DNA from: Palsa-1150 sp036490515
GTDB taxonomy: Bacteria > Myxococcota_A > Polyangia > Polyangiales > Polyangiaceae
Assembly (NCBI GenBank): GCA_036490515.1
Contig: DASXDU010000018.1
Location: 186,001-250,000 of the forward strand
Length of the DNA: 64,000 nucleotides
Reading direction: 5' to 3'
The translations under genes were made by a program, and so were the position numbers. This document shows positions 34,947-44,900 of the stretch, in pieces (within the stretch, counting starts at the first letter, position 1; every line of letters starts with the position of its first letter). The notes under the pieces are model-generated. The model was given only the letters and a program-made list of their open reading frames with translations, was not told the origin of the DNA and did no database searches.

Positions 34947-34978
34947 CTTCGGCCGACGAGGAACCCCGTCGGCCGAAG
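34947..34978 (-). terminator. terminator of the ArsR-sahH operon
   Basis: A perfect 12-bp stem CTTCGGCCGACG / CGTCGGCCGAAG with an 8-nt loop, 33 bp after the sahH stop. On the transcribed strand GCGTTCTTGCTTTGG follows, a weak U-rich tract. Confidence 0.7.
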
Positions 34979-35010
34979 TGCAAACACGCTCTCCCCTCGC
35001 CGCGGGAGGC

Positions 35011-36321
35011 TCAGTAGCGGTAGTGGTCGGGCTTGAACGGGCCCTCGACGGGCAGGTTGAGGTAGTCGGCCTGCTCCTTCGAGAGCTTGGTGAGCTTCAC
35101 GCCGAGCTTGCCGAGGTGGAGCGCGGCGACCTTCTCGTCGAGCTTCTTCGGCAGGACGTAGACCTGCTTGCCGTACTTGCCGTGGTTCTGCCAGAGCTCG
35201 ATCTGCGCGATGACCTGGTTCGAGAAGCTCGACGACATGACGAACGAGGGGTGCCCGTTCGCGCAGCCGAGGTTCACGAGCCGACCGCGCGCGAGGAGCG
35301 TGAGGTGCTTGCCGTCCGGGAAGACGAACTGGTCGACCTGGGGCTTGATGTTGACCTCCTTGATCTCCGGGTTCTTCTCGAGCCAGGCGACGTCGATCTC
35401 GCAGTCGAAGTGGCCGATGTTGCAGAGGATGGCCTGGTCCTTCATCGCGCGCATGTGCTCGGGGCGGACGACCTTGTCGCAGCCGGTCGCGGTCACGAAG
35501 ATGTCGCCGAGGGAGGCGACCTCCTCGAGCGTCGTGACCTGGTAGCCCTCCATCGCCGCCTGGAGCGCGCAGATGGGGTCGATCTCGGTGATGACGACGC
35601 GCGCGCCGAGGCCGCGGAGCGACTGCGCGCAGCCCTTGCCGACGTCGCCGTAGCCGCAGACGACGGCGAGCTTGCCCGCGAACATGACGCCCGTCGCGCG
35701 CTTCAGGCCGTCGCCGAGCGACTCGCGGCAGCCGTAGAGGTTGTCGAACTTCGACTTGGTGACGCTGTCGTTGACGTTCATGGCCGGGACCATGAGCGTG
35801 CCCTTCTTCGCCATCTCGTAGAGGCGGTGGACGCCCGTCGTCGTCTCCTCGGTGATGCCGCGGATGCCCTCGGGGCCCTTGAAGAGCTCGGGGTGGCTGT
35901 CGTGGACGACCTGCGTGAGGTCGCCGCCGTCGTCGAGGATCATGTTCGGCGTCTTGCCGCCGGCGAACGCCGTCAGCTGGGCCGTGATGCACTCGTAGTA
36001 CTCCTTCTCGGTCTCGCCCTTCCACGCGAACACGGGGACGCCCGTCTTCGCGATGGCGGCGGCGGCGTGGTCCTGCGTCGAGAAGATGTTGCAGCTCGTC
36101 CAGGTGACGTCGGCGCCGAGCTCCGTGAGGGTCTCGATGAGCACCGCGGTCTGGATGGTCATGTGGAGGCAGCCGCCGATGCGCGCGCCCTTGAGGGGCT
36201 TCTGCTGGCCGTACTCCTTGCGGAGCGCCATGAGCCCGGGCATCTCGCTCTCGGCGATCGTGATCTCCTTGCGGCCCCAGTCCGCGAGGCCCATGTCCTT
36301 CACCTTGTAGTTCTCACCCAT
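35011..36321 (-). CDS. ahcY: adenosylhomocysteinase (436 aa)
   Basis: Cytosolic NAD-dependent hydrolysis of S-adenosylhomocysteine to adenosine and homocysteine in the methyl cycle. Family landmarks are all present: DMGLADWGRKEITIAESEMPGLMALR at the start, LTELGADVTWTSCNIFSTQDHAAAA, LDDGGDLT, the NAD-binding GYGDVGKGCAQSLRG, NIGHFDCEID, and the C-terminal LPVEGPFKPDHYRY. The length is normal. The start overlaps the stop of the upstream ArsR-methyltransferase gene by 8 nt, so the two are one operon. Confidence 0.97.
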   Translation of the reverse strand: MGENYKVKDMGLADWGRKEITIAESEMPGLMALRKEYGQQKPLKGARIGGCLHMTIQTAVLIETLTELGADVTWTSCNIFSTQDHAAAAIAKTGVPVFAWKGETEKEYYECITAQLTAFAGGKTPNMILDDGGDLTQVVHDSHPELFKGPEGIRGITEETTTGVHRLYEMAKKGTLMVPAMNVNDSVTKSKFDNLYGCRESLGDGLKRATGVMFAGKLAVVCGYGDVGKGCAQSLRGLGARVVITEIDPICALQAAMEGYQVTTLEEVASLGDIFVTATGCDKVVRPEHMRAMKDQAILCNIGHFDCEIDVAWLEKNPEIKEVNIKPQVDQFVFPDGKHLTLLARGRLVNLGCANGHPSFVMSSSFSNQVIAQIELWQNHGKYGKQVYVLPKKLDEKVAALHLGKLGVKLTKLSKEQADYLNLPVEGPFKPDHYRY

Positions 36322-37297
36322 CGGACGCTGCCTTTCTCTTTCTCGTTGCGACCATCACCTGCCACGGCAGGTGCCTGTCGGGACCGTCGCCGCAGAACGG
36401 CGCCGGAATCTTGGCGACGCGCGTGTCCTCGAGGGACGCGGCGCGCGCGAAGCGGCGGAGCTCCGCCGGCTCGAAGCCGAGCCACGCGTCGGCCTGCTCG
36501 CGCATCGATTCGTCGTCGTGGTGCGCGTAGTCGATGACGACGAGCGACCCGCCGGGCGCGCAGAGCGCCGCGAGCTGCGCGACGACCTTCGCGGGCTGGG
36601 GCGCGTGGTGGAGGACGCGCGAGGCGAAGACGGCGTCGGCCCCGCTGCCGACGGCGCGGCGGAGCTCCTTCGAGTCGAGCTCACCCTGGACGAGCGTGAC
36701 GTTGGCGAAGCCGCGGGACGCGACGCGCTCGCGCGCCCGGGCGAGCTGCGCCTCGGCGCGATCGACGGCGACGACGCGCTCGAAGACGGGGGCGAGCACC
36801 TCGAGCAGGCGCCCGTCGCCCGTCCCGACGTCGAGCGCGAGGCCGCGGCGATCGAGCAGGAGCGCGACGGCCGCGAGGTAGGCGCCCATCTCGGCGGGGG
36901 GCGCGTCGACGCGGGCCTTTCCCGGACGCGCGAAGAACTCGTGCGCCGCGGCCTCGCGCGCCTCGAGGACGCGCGCGACGCGGGCGAGGCTGCCGTCCTT
37001 CTCGCAGAGGGCCTTGCCGCTCGCGAGCGCGTCGGCGACGACGGGGTCGGACGCGACCTCGGGGGCCACGCGGACGAGCGTGCGCGTGCCCTCGCGCCGG
37101 TCGCGGAGGAGGGCCGCCTGGCGGAGAGCAGCCGCGTGGCGCGACACGTTCGGCTGGCTCTCGCCGAGGAGCTCCGCGAGCTCGCCGATGGTCAGCTCGT
37201 CGTCGGCGGCGAGCGCGAGGAGGCGCAGGCGCGCAGGCTCGGAGAGCACGCGGTAGAGCTCCCAGCGCTGGGAGGAGGGGGCGTCGGCGACGGCCAC
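36314..37297 (-). CDS. ArsR-family regulator fused to a SAM methyltransferase-like domain (327 aa)
   Basis: Residues ~10-75 are an ArsR winged helix (LSEPARLRLLALAADDELTIGELAELLGESQPNVSRHAAALR). Residues ~150-300 are a methyltransferase fold with LALDVGTGDGRLLEVLA (motif I), VVAVDRAEAQLARARERV and ADAVFASRVLHHAPQP. Such fusions next to sahH agree with the SahR type, ArsR regulators that sense SAH/SAM and control the methyl cycle; I infer that function. GTG start at 37297. It overlaps sahH by 8 nt and is likely autoregulated from the promoter just upstream. Confidence 0.85.
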   Translation of the reverse strand: MAVADAPSSQRWELYRVLSEPARLRLLALAADDELTIGELAELLGESQPNVSRHAAALRQAALLRDRREGTRTLVRVAPEVASDPVVADALASGKALCEKDGSLARVARVLEAREAAAHEFFARPGKARVDAPPAEMGAYLAAVALLLDRRGLALDVGTGDGRLLEVLAPVFERVVAVDRAEAQLARARERVASRGFANVTLVQGELDSKELRRAVGSGADAVFASRVLHHAPQPAKVVAQLAALCAPGGSLVVIDYAHHDDESMREQADAWLGFEPAELRRFARAASLEDTRVAKIPAPFCGDGPDRHLPWQVMVATRKRKAASDG

Positions 37298-37332
37298 GCG
37301 TCTTATCTATACACGTATGCGCATGAATGCAA
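37298..37332 (-). promoter_or_regulatory. promoter and candidate operator of the ArsR-sahH operon
   Basis: On the minus strand TTGCAT (37327-37332) and TATAGA (37306-37311) are separated by 15 bp, and the GTG start follows 8 nt after the -10 box, so the message may be leaderless. The spacer holds the perfect palindrome ATGCGCAT, a candidate operator for the ArsR protein itself. Confidence 0.55.
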
Positions 37333-37354
37333 GTAGCAGCGATTCCCCGAGCAA

Positions 37355-39958
37355 TCAGGGGCAGTGGAGCTCGCCCACGGCCTGGCCGGTGCGCGTGTCG
37401 AAGGTGAAGCCCGAGGGGGCGATGGCGAGCTTGCCGGCGGCGTCGGGGCGGAAGCAGAAGGCGGCGAAGCGGACGCTCGGGTCGCCGGTCGTGCGGTCGA
37501 AGTCGAGCGCGGTCGTGGTCCCGCGGAGCGCGATGTTCTCGCCGCGGCCGAGCGCCGCGACCGCCGGGTAGATGCCGGCCGGGCCGACGTCGATGGGCGC
37601 GCCGCCCTGGAGGCGCGGGATGGCGCGCGCGAGGCTCGCGCCGTCGACGGGCGCGTCGCCGAGCGCGACGACGAGGTACGCGAGCGCGTAGAAGGCGTCG
37701 TAGGGCGCGCTGTCGGCGTCGAACGCGGTGACCTTCGGGTCGAGGACCTCGTTGTGCCGGAGGACGAACTTGGCCACGGCCGGCGCGTCGGTGGTGACGT
37801 CGAGGCCGAAGAGGCGCCGCGCGAGGCCGGGGTCGGCGGCGAGCGCCGCGGTGTAGCTCGGCTCGCTGAGCGCGCCTTGCTCGACGTAGCGCGGGCGAAA
37901 GCGCTCCCCCTTCGGCCAGCCGCCCTCGACGAGAGGGACGAGCGCGTCGCCGGCGACCGTGTCGAGGACGACGTGCGGCCGGAACGAGAGCACCGCCTGC
38001 GCGACCCGGTGCTCGCCCCGATCGCCGCCGGCGTCGTTGAGGTCCGGCACGACGACGTCGCGGAACGTCTCGCCGTTCTCGGCGACGGTCTTGCCGTTGA
38101 AGCGCAGTCCCGACACGACGGCGTCGAGCATCCCGATGCCGGCGGTGTTCTCGACGCGCGCGAAGAGGACGCGCATCGGCTCGCCCGGCGCGAGGACGTG
38201 CGACGCGCGGAGCTGCCTCTCGATCGACTCGACCAGCCCGGCCGCCGCCGCCGCGAACATCGGCCCGCTGTAGGTGACGCGCCAGACGAGGCGCTCCTGG
38301 CCGGGCGGCGTCGGGATGCTGCTCAGCATGGGCGCGGTGTTCGCGGCGAAGGCGAGGACGCCGCGCGGGTTGAAGAGCGCCTGCGCGAGATCGACGACCT
38401 CCTTGCTCCGCGCGAAGCCGAGGATCGCGGGTACGCCCACCTCGTCGACGAGGTGGCGCGCCACGCGCGACGGGTCGGCGGCGTCGTCGCACGCGACCAG
38501 GCCGATGGGCCGCGAGGGCGCGCCCGGGCGGGCGCTCGGGAGGCCGCTCGCGACGTCGAGGAAGTCGGTGCGCGCGAGCTCCACGGAGCGGCCCGACTCG
38601 ACGAACGCGGCCGCCATGGGTCCCTTGCGCGGAAACATGGTCCCGACCCAGAGCGTCGCGTCGGCTGCGACGTCGTCGGGGCGCCCGACCACCGTGCAGT
38701 CGGCGGTCTCGAGCGGGACGCACGCGCCGTGGCGGCAGACGGCGAGGCGGCCGCCTTCGGCGCAGGAGGCGTTCGTGCAGGAGGGGACGACGGCGACGGG
38801 AACGCCGGCGCTCGGGACGGGCGCGTGGGGGGTCTCGTCGCGGTGCGCGGGCCAGGCAGCCCACGCGAGGGCGGCCGCCGCGAGGACGACGACGCCGGCG
38901 ACCCAGCGCCGTGGGCGGGTGCGCGGAACGGTGACGGCAGCGGGCGTCGACGCGGGGGCTCCCGACGCGAGAGACGCACCGAGGCCGCGGGCATCGCGCG
39001 CGTCCATCGTGGGGGCGGACTCGAAGTCGACGCGCGAGCTGCGCGTGGGGACGGCCGTCGCGGGGACCGGCGCCTCGCCGAAGAGCTTCTCGGCGACGGC
39101 GGCGATCGCGTCGCGCATCGCGGCCGCGCTGGGCCAGCGGTCGTCGCGCTCGAAGGCGAGCGCCTTGTCGACGACGGCGACGACCTCCGCAGGGAGCGAC
39201 GGCGCGACGGTCGCGAGCGATCGCGCCGGGCGCGTGGCGGCGAGGACGACGAGCTCCTGCGCCGACTCGGCCGCGTGGACGAGCTTTCCGCCGAGGAGGC
39301 TGAAGAGCGTCGCGCCGCAGGCGTAGACGTCCGTCCGCTCGTCGACGTCGCGGGCGCGCCCGATGGCCTGCTCGGGCGCCATGAACGCCGGCGTACCCAT
39401 CGCGCGCCCGGTGTGCGTCGGCTCGGAGCCGGTGGTCGACGCGAGGCGCACGCGCGCGATCCCGAAGTCGAGCACCTTGAGGACGCCCTCGCGCGTGACG
39501 AAGAGGTTGTCCGGCTTGATGTCGCGGTGGACGATCCCCTTCGCGTGGGCGACGGCGAGGACGTCGAGGAGCTGGTGGCCGAGCTCGAGGGCCTCACGCA
39601 CGGGGACGACGCCGCCCGTCTTGCGCGCGCGCTCGGCGAGCGTCTCGCCCTCGAGGAGCTCCATGACGAGAAACGCGCTCCCGTCCTCGGTCTCGTCGTC
39701 GTCGAGGACGCGGACGACGCCGCGGTGGTCGATGGCGTTCGCGGCGTAGCCCTCGCGGACGAAGCGCGCGCGGAGATCGGGGTCGGCCGAGACGTCGGGG
39801 TGGAGCATCTTGACGGCCACGCGGTGGCCGTTGCGGTGGACGGCGAGGTAGACGCTGGCCATCCCGCCGACGCCCAGGACGCGCTCGAGGCGGTACTTGC
39901 CGACGGTCGATCCGATGCGGCGCTCGGCGCGCCGTTCGGGCTCGCTCACCGCGGTCAC
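37355..39958 (-). CDS. Ser/Thr kinase fused to a periplasmic-binding-protein domain (867 aa)
   Basis: The cytoplasmic kinase occupies ~20-295: glycine loop GVGGMASV (29-36), Lys50, HRDIKPDN (144-151), DFG (164-166), APEQ. One membrane helix spans ~352-370 (WVAGVVVLAAAALAWAAWPA). A small Cys-rich segment (CTNASCAEGG, CRHGACVPLETADC) follows at ~410-440. The outside part from ~445 to the end has the two-lobed ABC-substrate-binding fold of the branched-chain amino-acid type (WVGTMFPRKGP, GLVACDDAADP, VPAILGFARSKE, YSGPMFAAAAAG, APYDAFYALAYLVVAL). I infer a receptor kinase that senses a small ligand directly. GTG start. Confidence 0.88.
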   Translation of the reverse strand: MTAVSEPERRAERRIGSTVGKYRLERVLGVGGMASVYLAVHRNGHRVAVKMLHPDVSADPDLRARFVREGYAANAIDHRGVVRVLDDDETEDGSAFLVMELLEGETLAERARKTGGVVPVREALELGHQLLDVLAVAHAKGIVHRDIKPDNLFVTREGVLKVLDFGIARVRLASTTGSEPTHTGRAMGTPAFMAPEQAIGRARDVDERTDVYACGATLFSLLGGKLVHAAESAQELVVLAATRPARSLATVAPSLPAEVVAVVDKALAFERDDRWPSAAAMRDAIAAVAEKLFGEAPVPATAVPTRSSRVDFESAPTMDARDARGLGASLASGAPASTPAAVTVPRTRPRRWVAGVVVLAAAALAWAAWPAHRDETPHAPVPSAGVPVAVVPSCTNASCAEGGRLAVCRHGACVPLETADCTVVGRPDDVAADATLWVGTMFPRKGPMAAAFVESGRSVELARTDFLDVASGLPSARPGAPSRPIGLVACDDAADPSRVARHLVDEVGVPAILGFARSKEVVDLAQALFNPRGVLAFAANTAPMLSSIPTPPGQERLVWRVTYSGPMFAAAAAGLVESIERQLRASHVLAPGEPMRVLFARVENTAGIGMLDAVVSGLRFNGKTVAENGETFRDVVVPDLNDAGGDRGEHRVAQAVLSFRPHVVLDTVAGDALVPLVEGGWPKGERFRPRYVEQGALSEPSYTAALAADPGLARRLFGLDVTTDAPAVAKFVLRHNEVLDPKVTAFDADSAPYDAFYALAYLVVALGDAPVDGASLARAIPRLQGGAPIDVGPAGIYPAVAALGRGENIALRGTTTALDFDRTTGDPSVRFAAFCFRPDAAGKLAIAPSGFTFDTRTGQAVGELHCP

Positions 39959-40031
39959 CGCGCGCTCCCCATCGGAGGCAGGGTATCGCGTCTTGCGCTC
40001 GCGGGCCGGCGCGCGTTACTTCCTGGTGACG

Positions 40032-41918
40032 ATGGTGTCACGAGCGGACGGCGGCGCGGTCCCGGCGGCTGCATCCGCCGGGGTCGTCCTCCCGCGACGC
40101 GCGCGGGCGCTCGGGCTGCTCGCCGTGCCCGGCATCCTCCTCGCGGCGCTCGACGTCTCGGCGCGCCACGAGCAGATCGCCGCGTGGCCCCGCGCGACGG
40201 TCGCGTCGTACGCGGCCACGCTCCTGCTCTCCGCCGTCCTCTGGGGGGCGCTCCTCCAGGCCGCGGCCGTCCGCCGCGGATGGGCCGCGCGCTTCCTCCT
40301 CGTCGTGTGCGCCGCGATGGCCGTCGGCGCGCAGGCGTACTTCTTCGGCCGGTACCACGCGTACATGAACCCGCGCGCGGTCCTCGTCGGTACGTCGATG
40401 ATGCCGAGCATCGGCCAGCAGCTCTGGGTCGACCGCGCGAGCTTCCTCCGTGCAATCCTGCCGCCCATCGTCGCGGCGGCGTGCCTGCCGTGGGCCGTCG
40501 CGCGCGTGCTTCCCGTCGCGCCGCGGCAGGCGCGCCGGGCGCTCGACGTAGGCCTCGCTGCGCTCCTCGTCGCCGTCTTCGCGGTCGAGGTGCACGGCGG
40601 AGGCGAGCAGGCTGCGTCGCCCGACGTCCTCTACCTCGCGTCGCTCGGCCGGCTCGCCTCGGCACGCTGGACGCGCGACGACTCCGTCCTGCGCGCACAC
40701 CCCGGGCCCCGCACCCCCCTGCCCGTCCCTGCGTTCGCGCCGCCGCGCCCGCGGCGGAGCGTCCTCCTCGTCGTCACCGAGAGCGTTCGCGCCGCCGACG
40801 CGTGCAGCGTCCCCACCGGCGACTGCCCGACGACGCCGTACACGAACGCGCTCCTCCCCGGCCGCTTCGGCTTCTCGCAGATGCGCGCGCTCGATTCGAC
40901 GACGGCCGTCTCGCTCGCGGTTCTCTGGAGCGGCCTCGCGCCGACCGCCTCGCGCGAGGCCCTCCACAGCGCGCCGCTCCTCTGGGAGTACGCGCACGCC
41001 GCCGGCTTCGACACGGCCTACTGGACGTCGCAGAACATGTTCTTCGCGAACTCGGGCACGTGGCTCGAGGGCGTCCCCTTCCACCGCTGGGTGAGCGCGA
41101 CCGACCTCGATCCGGACCCGACGTACGAGGTCGGCGCGGACGACGGCAAGCTCGTCGACGTCGTGCTGCGCGAGCTCCCCGCGATGAACCAGCCGTTCGC
41201 GGGCGTCGTGCACCTGTCGAACACGCACTTCCCGTACGTCATCGACGACGCGGACGCGCCGTTCCAGCCGCAGGCGCAGGCGTTCGGCGCGGGCGACGCG
41301 CCCGAGGTGCACAACCGGTACGACGACGCCATCCGCCGGCAGGACGCCCTCGTCGCGCGCCTCGTCCGCGGCGTGCGCGCGGCGCCCGGGGGCGACTCGG
41401 TGGCGATCGTCTTCGTGAGCGACCACGGCGAACAGATCCGCGAGCGCGGCGCCATCGGGCACACCTGGGGCGTCTACGACGAGGAGGTGCGCGTGCCCTT
41501 CTGGATCGACGCGCCGCCCGGGTCGCTCGGCGCGGACGCCGAGGCCTCGCTGCGGTCGCTCCAGGACGCGCCGCTCACGGAGCTCGACGTCCTGCCCACG
41601 GTGCTCGATCTCCTCGGCGTGTGGGGCGCTCCCGAGCTCGCGCCGCTGCGCGCCGCGATGCCCGGCGAGAGCCTCCTGCGAGGAGGAAGCCCCGGTGCGG
41701 CGGTGGTGCTGACGAACTGCTCGTCGATCTTCGCGTGCGCCTTCAAGAACTGGGGCGCCATGCAGGGGACGCACAAGCTCGTCGCGACGCAGAACGACGT
41801 GCGGTGGCACTGCTTCGACGTCGAGGGTGATCCGCACGAGCGCGCGGACCTCGGCCCGGAAGCGTGCGGCGGCCTGCGCGCGCTCGCCGAGGGCGACGGC
41901 CGCGGCAGCCCCTTCTGA
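40032..41918 (+). CDS. sulfatase-fold membrane protein, phosphoethanolamine-transferase/LtaS-like (628 aa)
   Basis: Five N-terminal membrane helices (~residues 20-195) precede an alkaline-phosphatase-superfamily domain: VLLVVTESVRAADACS (first metal acid), LDSTTAVSLAVLWSG containing the likely nucleophile Thr, HLSNTHFPYVI, VFVSDHGEQIRERGAIGHTWG (metal-binding Asp-His and His). This layout transfers phosphoethanolamine or glycerophosphate to surface lipids or glycans in known members. The start at 40032 is chosen because the frame upstream overlaps the divergent kinase; the two starts are 73 bp apart. Confidence 0.82.
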   Translation: MVSRADGGAVPAAASAGVVLPRRARALGLLAVPGILLAALDVSARHEQIAAWPRATVASYAATLLLSAVLWGALLQAAAVRRGWAARFLLVVCAAMAVGAQAYFFGRYHAYMNPRAVLVGTSMMPSIGQQLWVDRASFLRAILPPIVAAACLPWAVARVLPVAPRQARRALDVGLAALLVAVFAVEVHGGGEQAASPDVLYLASLGRLASARWTRDDSVLRAHPGPRTPLPVPAFAPPRPRRSVLLVVTESVRAADACSVPTGDCPTTPYTNALLPGRFGFSQMRALDSTTAVSLAVLWSGLAPTASREALHSAPLLWEYAHAAGFDTAYWTSQNMFFANSGTWLEGVPFHRWVSATDLDPDPTYEVGADDGKLVDVVLRELPAMNQPFAGVVHLSNTHFPYVIDDADAPFQPQAQAFGAGDAPEVHNRYDDAIRRQDALVARLVRGVRAAPGGDSVAIVFVSDHGEQIRERGAIGHTWGVYDEEVRVPFWIDAPPGSLGADAEASLRSLQDAPLTELDVLPTVLDLLGVWGAPELAPLRAAMPGESLLRGGSPGAAVVLTNCSSIFACAFKNWGAMQGTHKLVATQNDVRWHCFDVEGDPHERADLGPEACGGLRALAEGDGRGSPF

Positions 41919-41934
41919 GCGCGCCCGCGGTCGA

Positions 41935-44900
41935 TCAGGGGAGCGCGAGCGACATGGTCCGCGCGTTCTCGACGACGTCCTCGAGGAACGCGCGGCGGAG
42001 CCCCGCGTCGTGGATCGTCTTCGCCCGCGCCGTCACGCGCTCGCGCGCAACCTCGAGCGCGGCCTTCGCCCCCGGCGCGTCGCCGCTCGCCGCGAGGGCG
42101 CGCACGTGGGCGAGCCGGATGGCCGCCTCGCCGGTCGCCGTCTTGCCGGCCGCGTCGAGCGCGGCCATCGCGCGCTTCGCCGTCGCGAGCGCCTCGTCGT
42201 TCGCGCCGCGAGCGCCCTGCGCGTCGGCGAGCATCGCGAGCGCGTCCCCGAGGAGCGCGTTCGCCCCCTCGAGCGCCTGCGCGGCAGCGCGCGCGTCTTC
42301 CTCGGCGCCCGCGGCGTCGCCGAGCTCCGAGCGCACGTAGGCCCGGTACCGCGTCGCGACCGCAGCGAGGCGTACGTTCTTCTGCGCGGTGAGCGACACG
42401 ATGGCGCGATCGAGGGCCTGCCTCCCCTCCTCGAGCCGGCCCTGCCGGCTGAGCGTCCGCCCGAGCTGCGCGCTCGCCGTCCCGACCGCGTTGTCGAGCC
42501 CGAGCCGCTCGGCCACGGCGATCGCGCCGCGGAGCGCTCGCTCGGCGTCCTCGTACGCGCCGATCTCGTTGTAGGCGTAGCCGACGCTCACCCGCTGGAG
42601 GCACGCGTTGCGGAGATCGCCCGCCGCCTCGAAGCTCTCCGCCGCCGCGTCGGCGAGCCGCACGCGCGCGCCGGGATCGCCCGCGGAGCCGGCGGCGACC
42701 GCGCGCGCCTCGAGCACCCACCCTGCGATGGCAGGGTCGCTCGTCGTGCCGACGCCCGAACCGAGGCGCGCGAGGAGCTTCTCGACGAGCTCCGGCGGGC
42801 CGCCCAGGGCGAGCTGCGTCGTCGCCCGCGCGATCGCGACGGTCTGCGCGTTCCGGCCCACGCCGGCGGGCAGCGTGAGGAGGTCCTCGGCGATCTGCGC
42901 GAGCGCCGCGCGATCGCCGAGCTTTCCGCTCGCCGCGACGACCTCGCCCGCCGCCGAGCACCACGCCTCGCCGCCTCGCTCCGCCGCGGCCATCGCCTTT
43001 CGCGCCGCTTCGAGCGCGTCGGCGTTCGCACCTCGCCACTTGTACGCCTCGGCTTGCACCCGCCGCAGCGCGACGAGCTCCGCCCCCTCGGCGCCCAGGC
43101 CCACGGCGCGCTCGCTCCGCGCGATGGCCGCGTCTAGGTCGTTCCCCTGGAGCGCGTGCTCCGCGGCGCGCTGGTACCACGTGATGGCGCGGTCGGGGGA
43201 GCGCCCGCGGTCGAAGTGCTCGGCGAGGGTGAGCGCGTCGCGCTCGCCGGCCTCCTCGAGCCACGACGCGGCGAGGCGGTGCCCGAGCACGCGGTCCTCG
43301 CCGACGAGCATCTCGTAGGCGGCCTCGCGGACGAGCGCGTGGCGGAACGCGTACTCGTCCTCGCCGGGGAACTTGCCGCGGCCGCGCTTCACGACGACCT
43401 CGCGCTCGGCCAGGTGGTCGAGCCAGCGGCCCGTCTCGGCCGCGCGCTGCGCCCCGACGAGCGAGACGACCGCGCCCCGCCAGAACTGCTGCCCGAAGAC
43501 GCTCGCCGCGCGAAGGACGCGCCGCGCCCCCGCGTCGAGGCGGTCGATGCGCGCGCTGACGACCGCGAGGACCGAGCCGGGAGGAGCCGCGCCCTTGCCC
43601 TCGGCCTCGGCGCGGACGAGCTCCTCGAGGCAGAAGGGGTTCCCGCCCGCCGCCTCGACGATGCGCCGGACCGTGGGCTCGGCGACGCCCTCGCCGAGCA
43701 CCTCGCGCACGAGCTTCTCGGCGGCCTTCGGCGTGAGCTCGGAGAGGCGGAGCTCGACGACCCCCCGCTGCGACCACGTCCCCGGGAAGAGCTCGTGCAC
43801 CTCGGGCCGCGACGACGCGAGCACCATGAGCGGCGACGCCGCGAGGTTGCGCAGCAGCGCGTCGACGACCTTCACGGTGGGGAGATCCCCCCAGTGCAGG
43901 TCCTCGAGGACGAGCACCACGGGGTGGCGCGCGCACTCGGCGCGGATCCAGTCCTCGTAGGCGCGCCGCATCTGGTCGCCGCGCAGGACGGGGTCCTGCC
44001 GCGCCGCGCGGAGCTGGAGGCTCTCCTCCTCCGGGAAGGGCGCGCCGACCAGCTCCCCGAGGAACTCGACCACGCGCGCGCGGTCCGACTCCGCGAGGTG
44101 CCGCCCGACCCGCGACGCGAGCTTCTGCCGGCGCGCGGCGAGCGGCTCGCCGTCGGCGATGCCCGCCGCGCCCGTGACGGTCTGCGCGATCATCGCGAAG
44201 GGGGCGCCGGCGCTCATCGGGTCGGCGCGCCCGACGAGGACGTCGACGTCGTCGGTGCGCCGGCGAACCCTCCGCAGGAACTCGCGCCGCAGCCGCGTCT
44301 TGCCCATCCCGGCGGCGCCCGTGACGAGGACGACGCGCGCCGCAGACTCGTCGACGCACTCGTCGAAGGTCGCGTCGAGCGTCCGGAGATCGCGCTCGCG
44401 CCCGACGCACGTCGTCGGCCGGCCCATCACCGAGCGCGCCACGTCGTGCGACTCGCGCGCCCCGCGGAGCTCCGCGCCGGCGCCCCCGTCCGCGACGTCG
44501 AAGCGCAGGTCGAGCAGGCCCGCCGTCACGTCGTCGAGCCTCACCGGGGCCGTGCGCGGACCGGCGTGCCGCGGCATCTCGAGGAGCAGCCGCGACGCGC
44601 GATCGAGCACCTCCCCGACCGGGTACTTGCCCGTGACGACGCCGCGGCCGGTGGCGAGGGCGATCGGCGCGTCGGGCATCATCTCGCGGAGGGCGAGGGC
44701 GAAGCGGGCCGCCTGGGCGGCGTGGTCGGTCGCGTCGCCGGCGCCGACGAGGGTCGCGACGAGCGTTCCGTCGGCGAGCCGCTCGACCCTCGCCCCGAAG
44801 CGCGCGATGGGCGACGACTGCCGCGCGGAGTCGGTGCCCGCGGAGGCCAGCGTGCCGCCGTCGCGCGGCGGCGGAGGAGCCTCCGGGTCCGCGCCGGCCA

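Noticed and set aside
34552..34983. 143-codon minus frame between the type IIG gene and sahH
   Set aside because: It overlaps the sahH terminator and the start of the type IIG gene, has no ribosome site and no family resemblance.
37364..41830. 1488-codon open frame on the plus strand
   Set aside because: Antisense of the kinase-binding-protein gene and then out of frame with the sulfatase-fold gene; composition is typical of a shadow.
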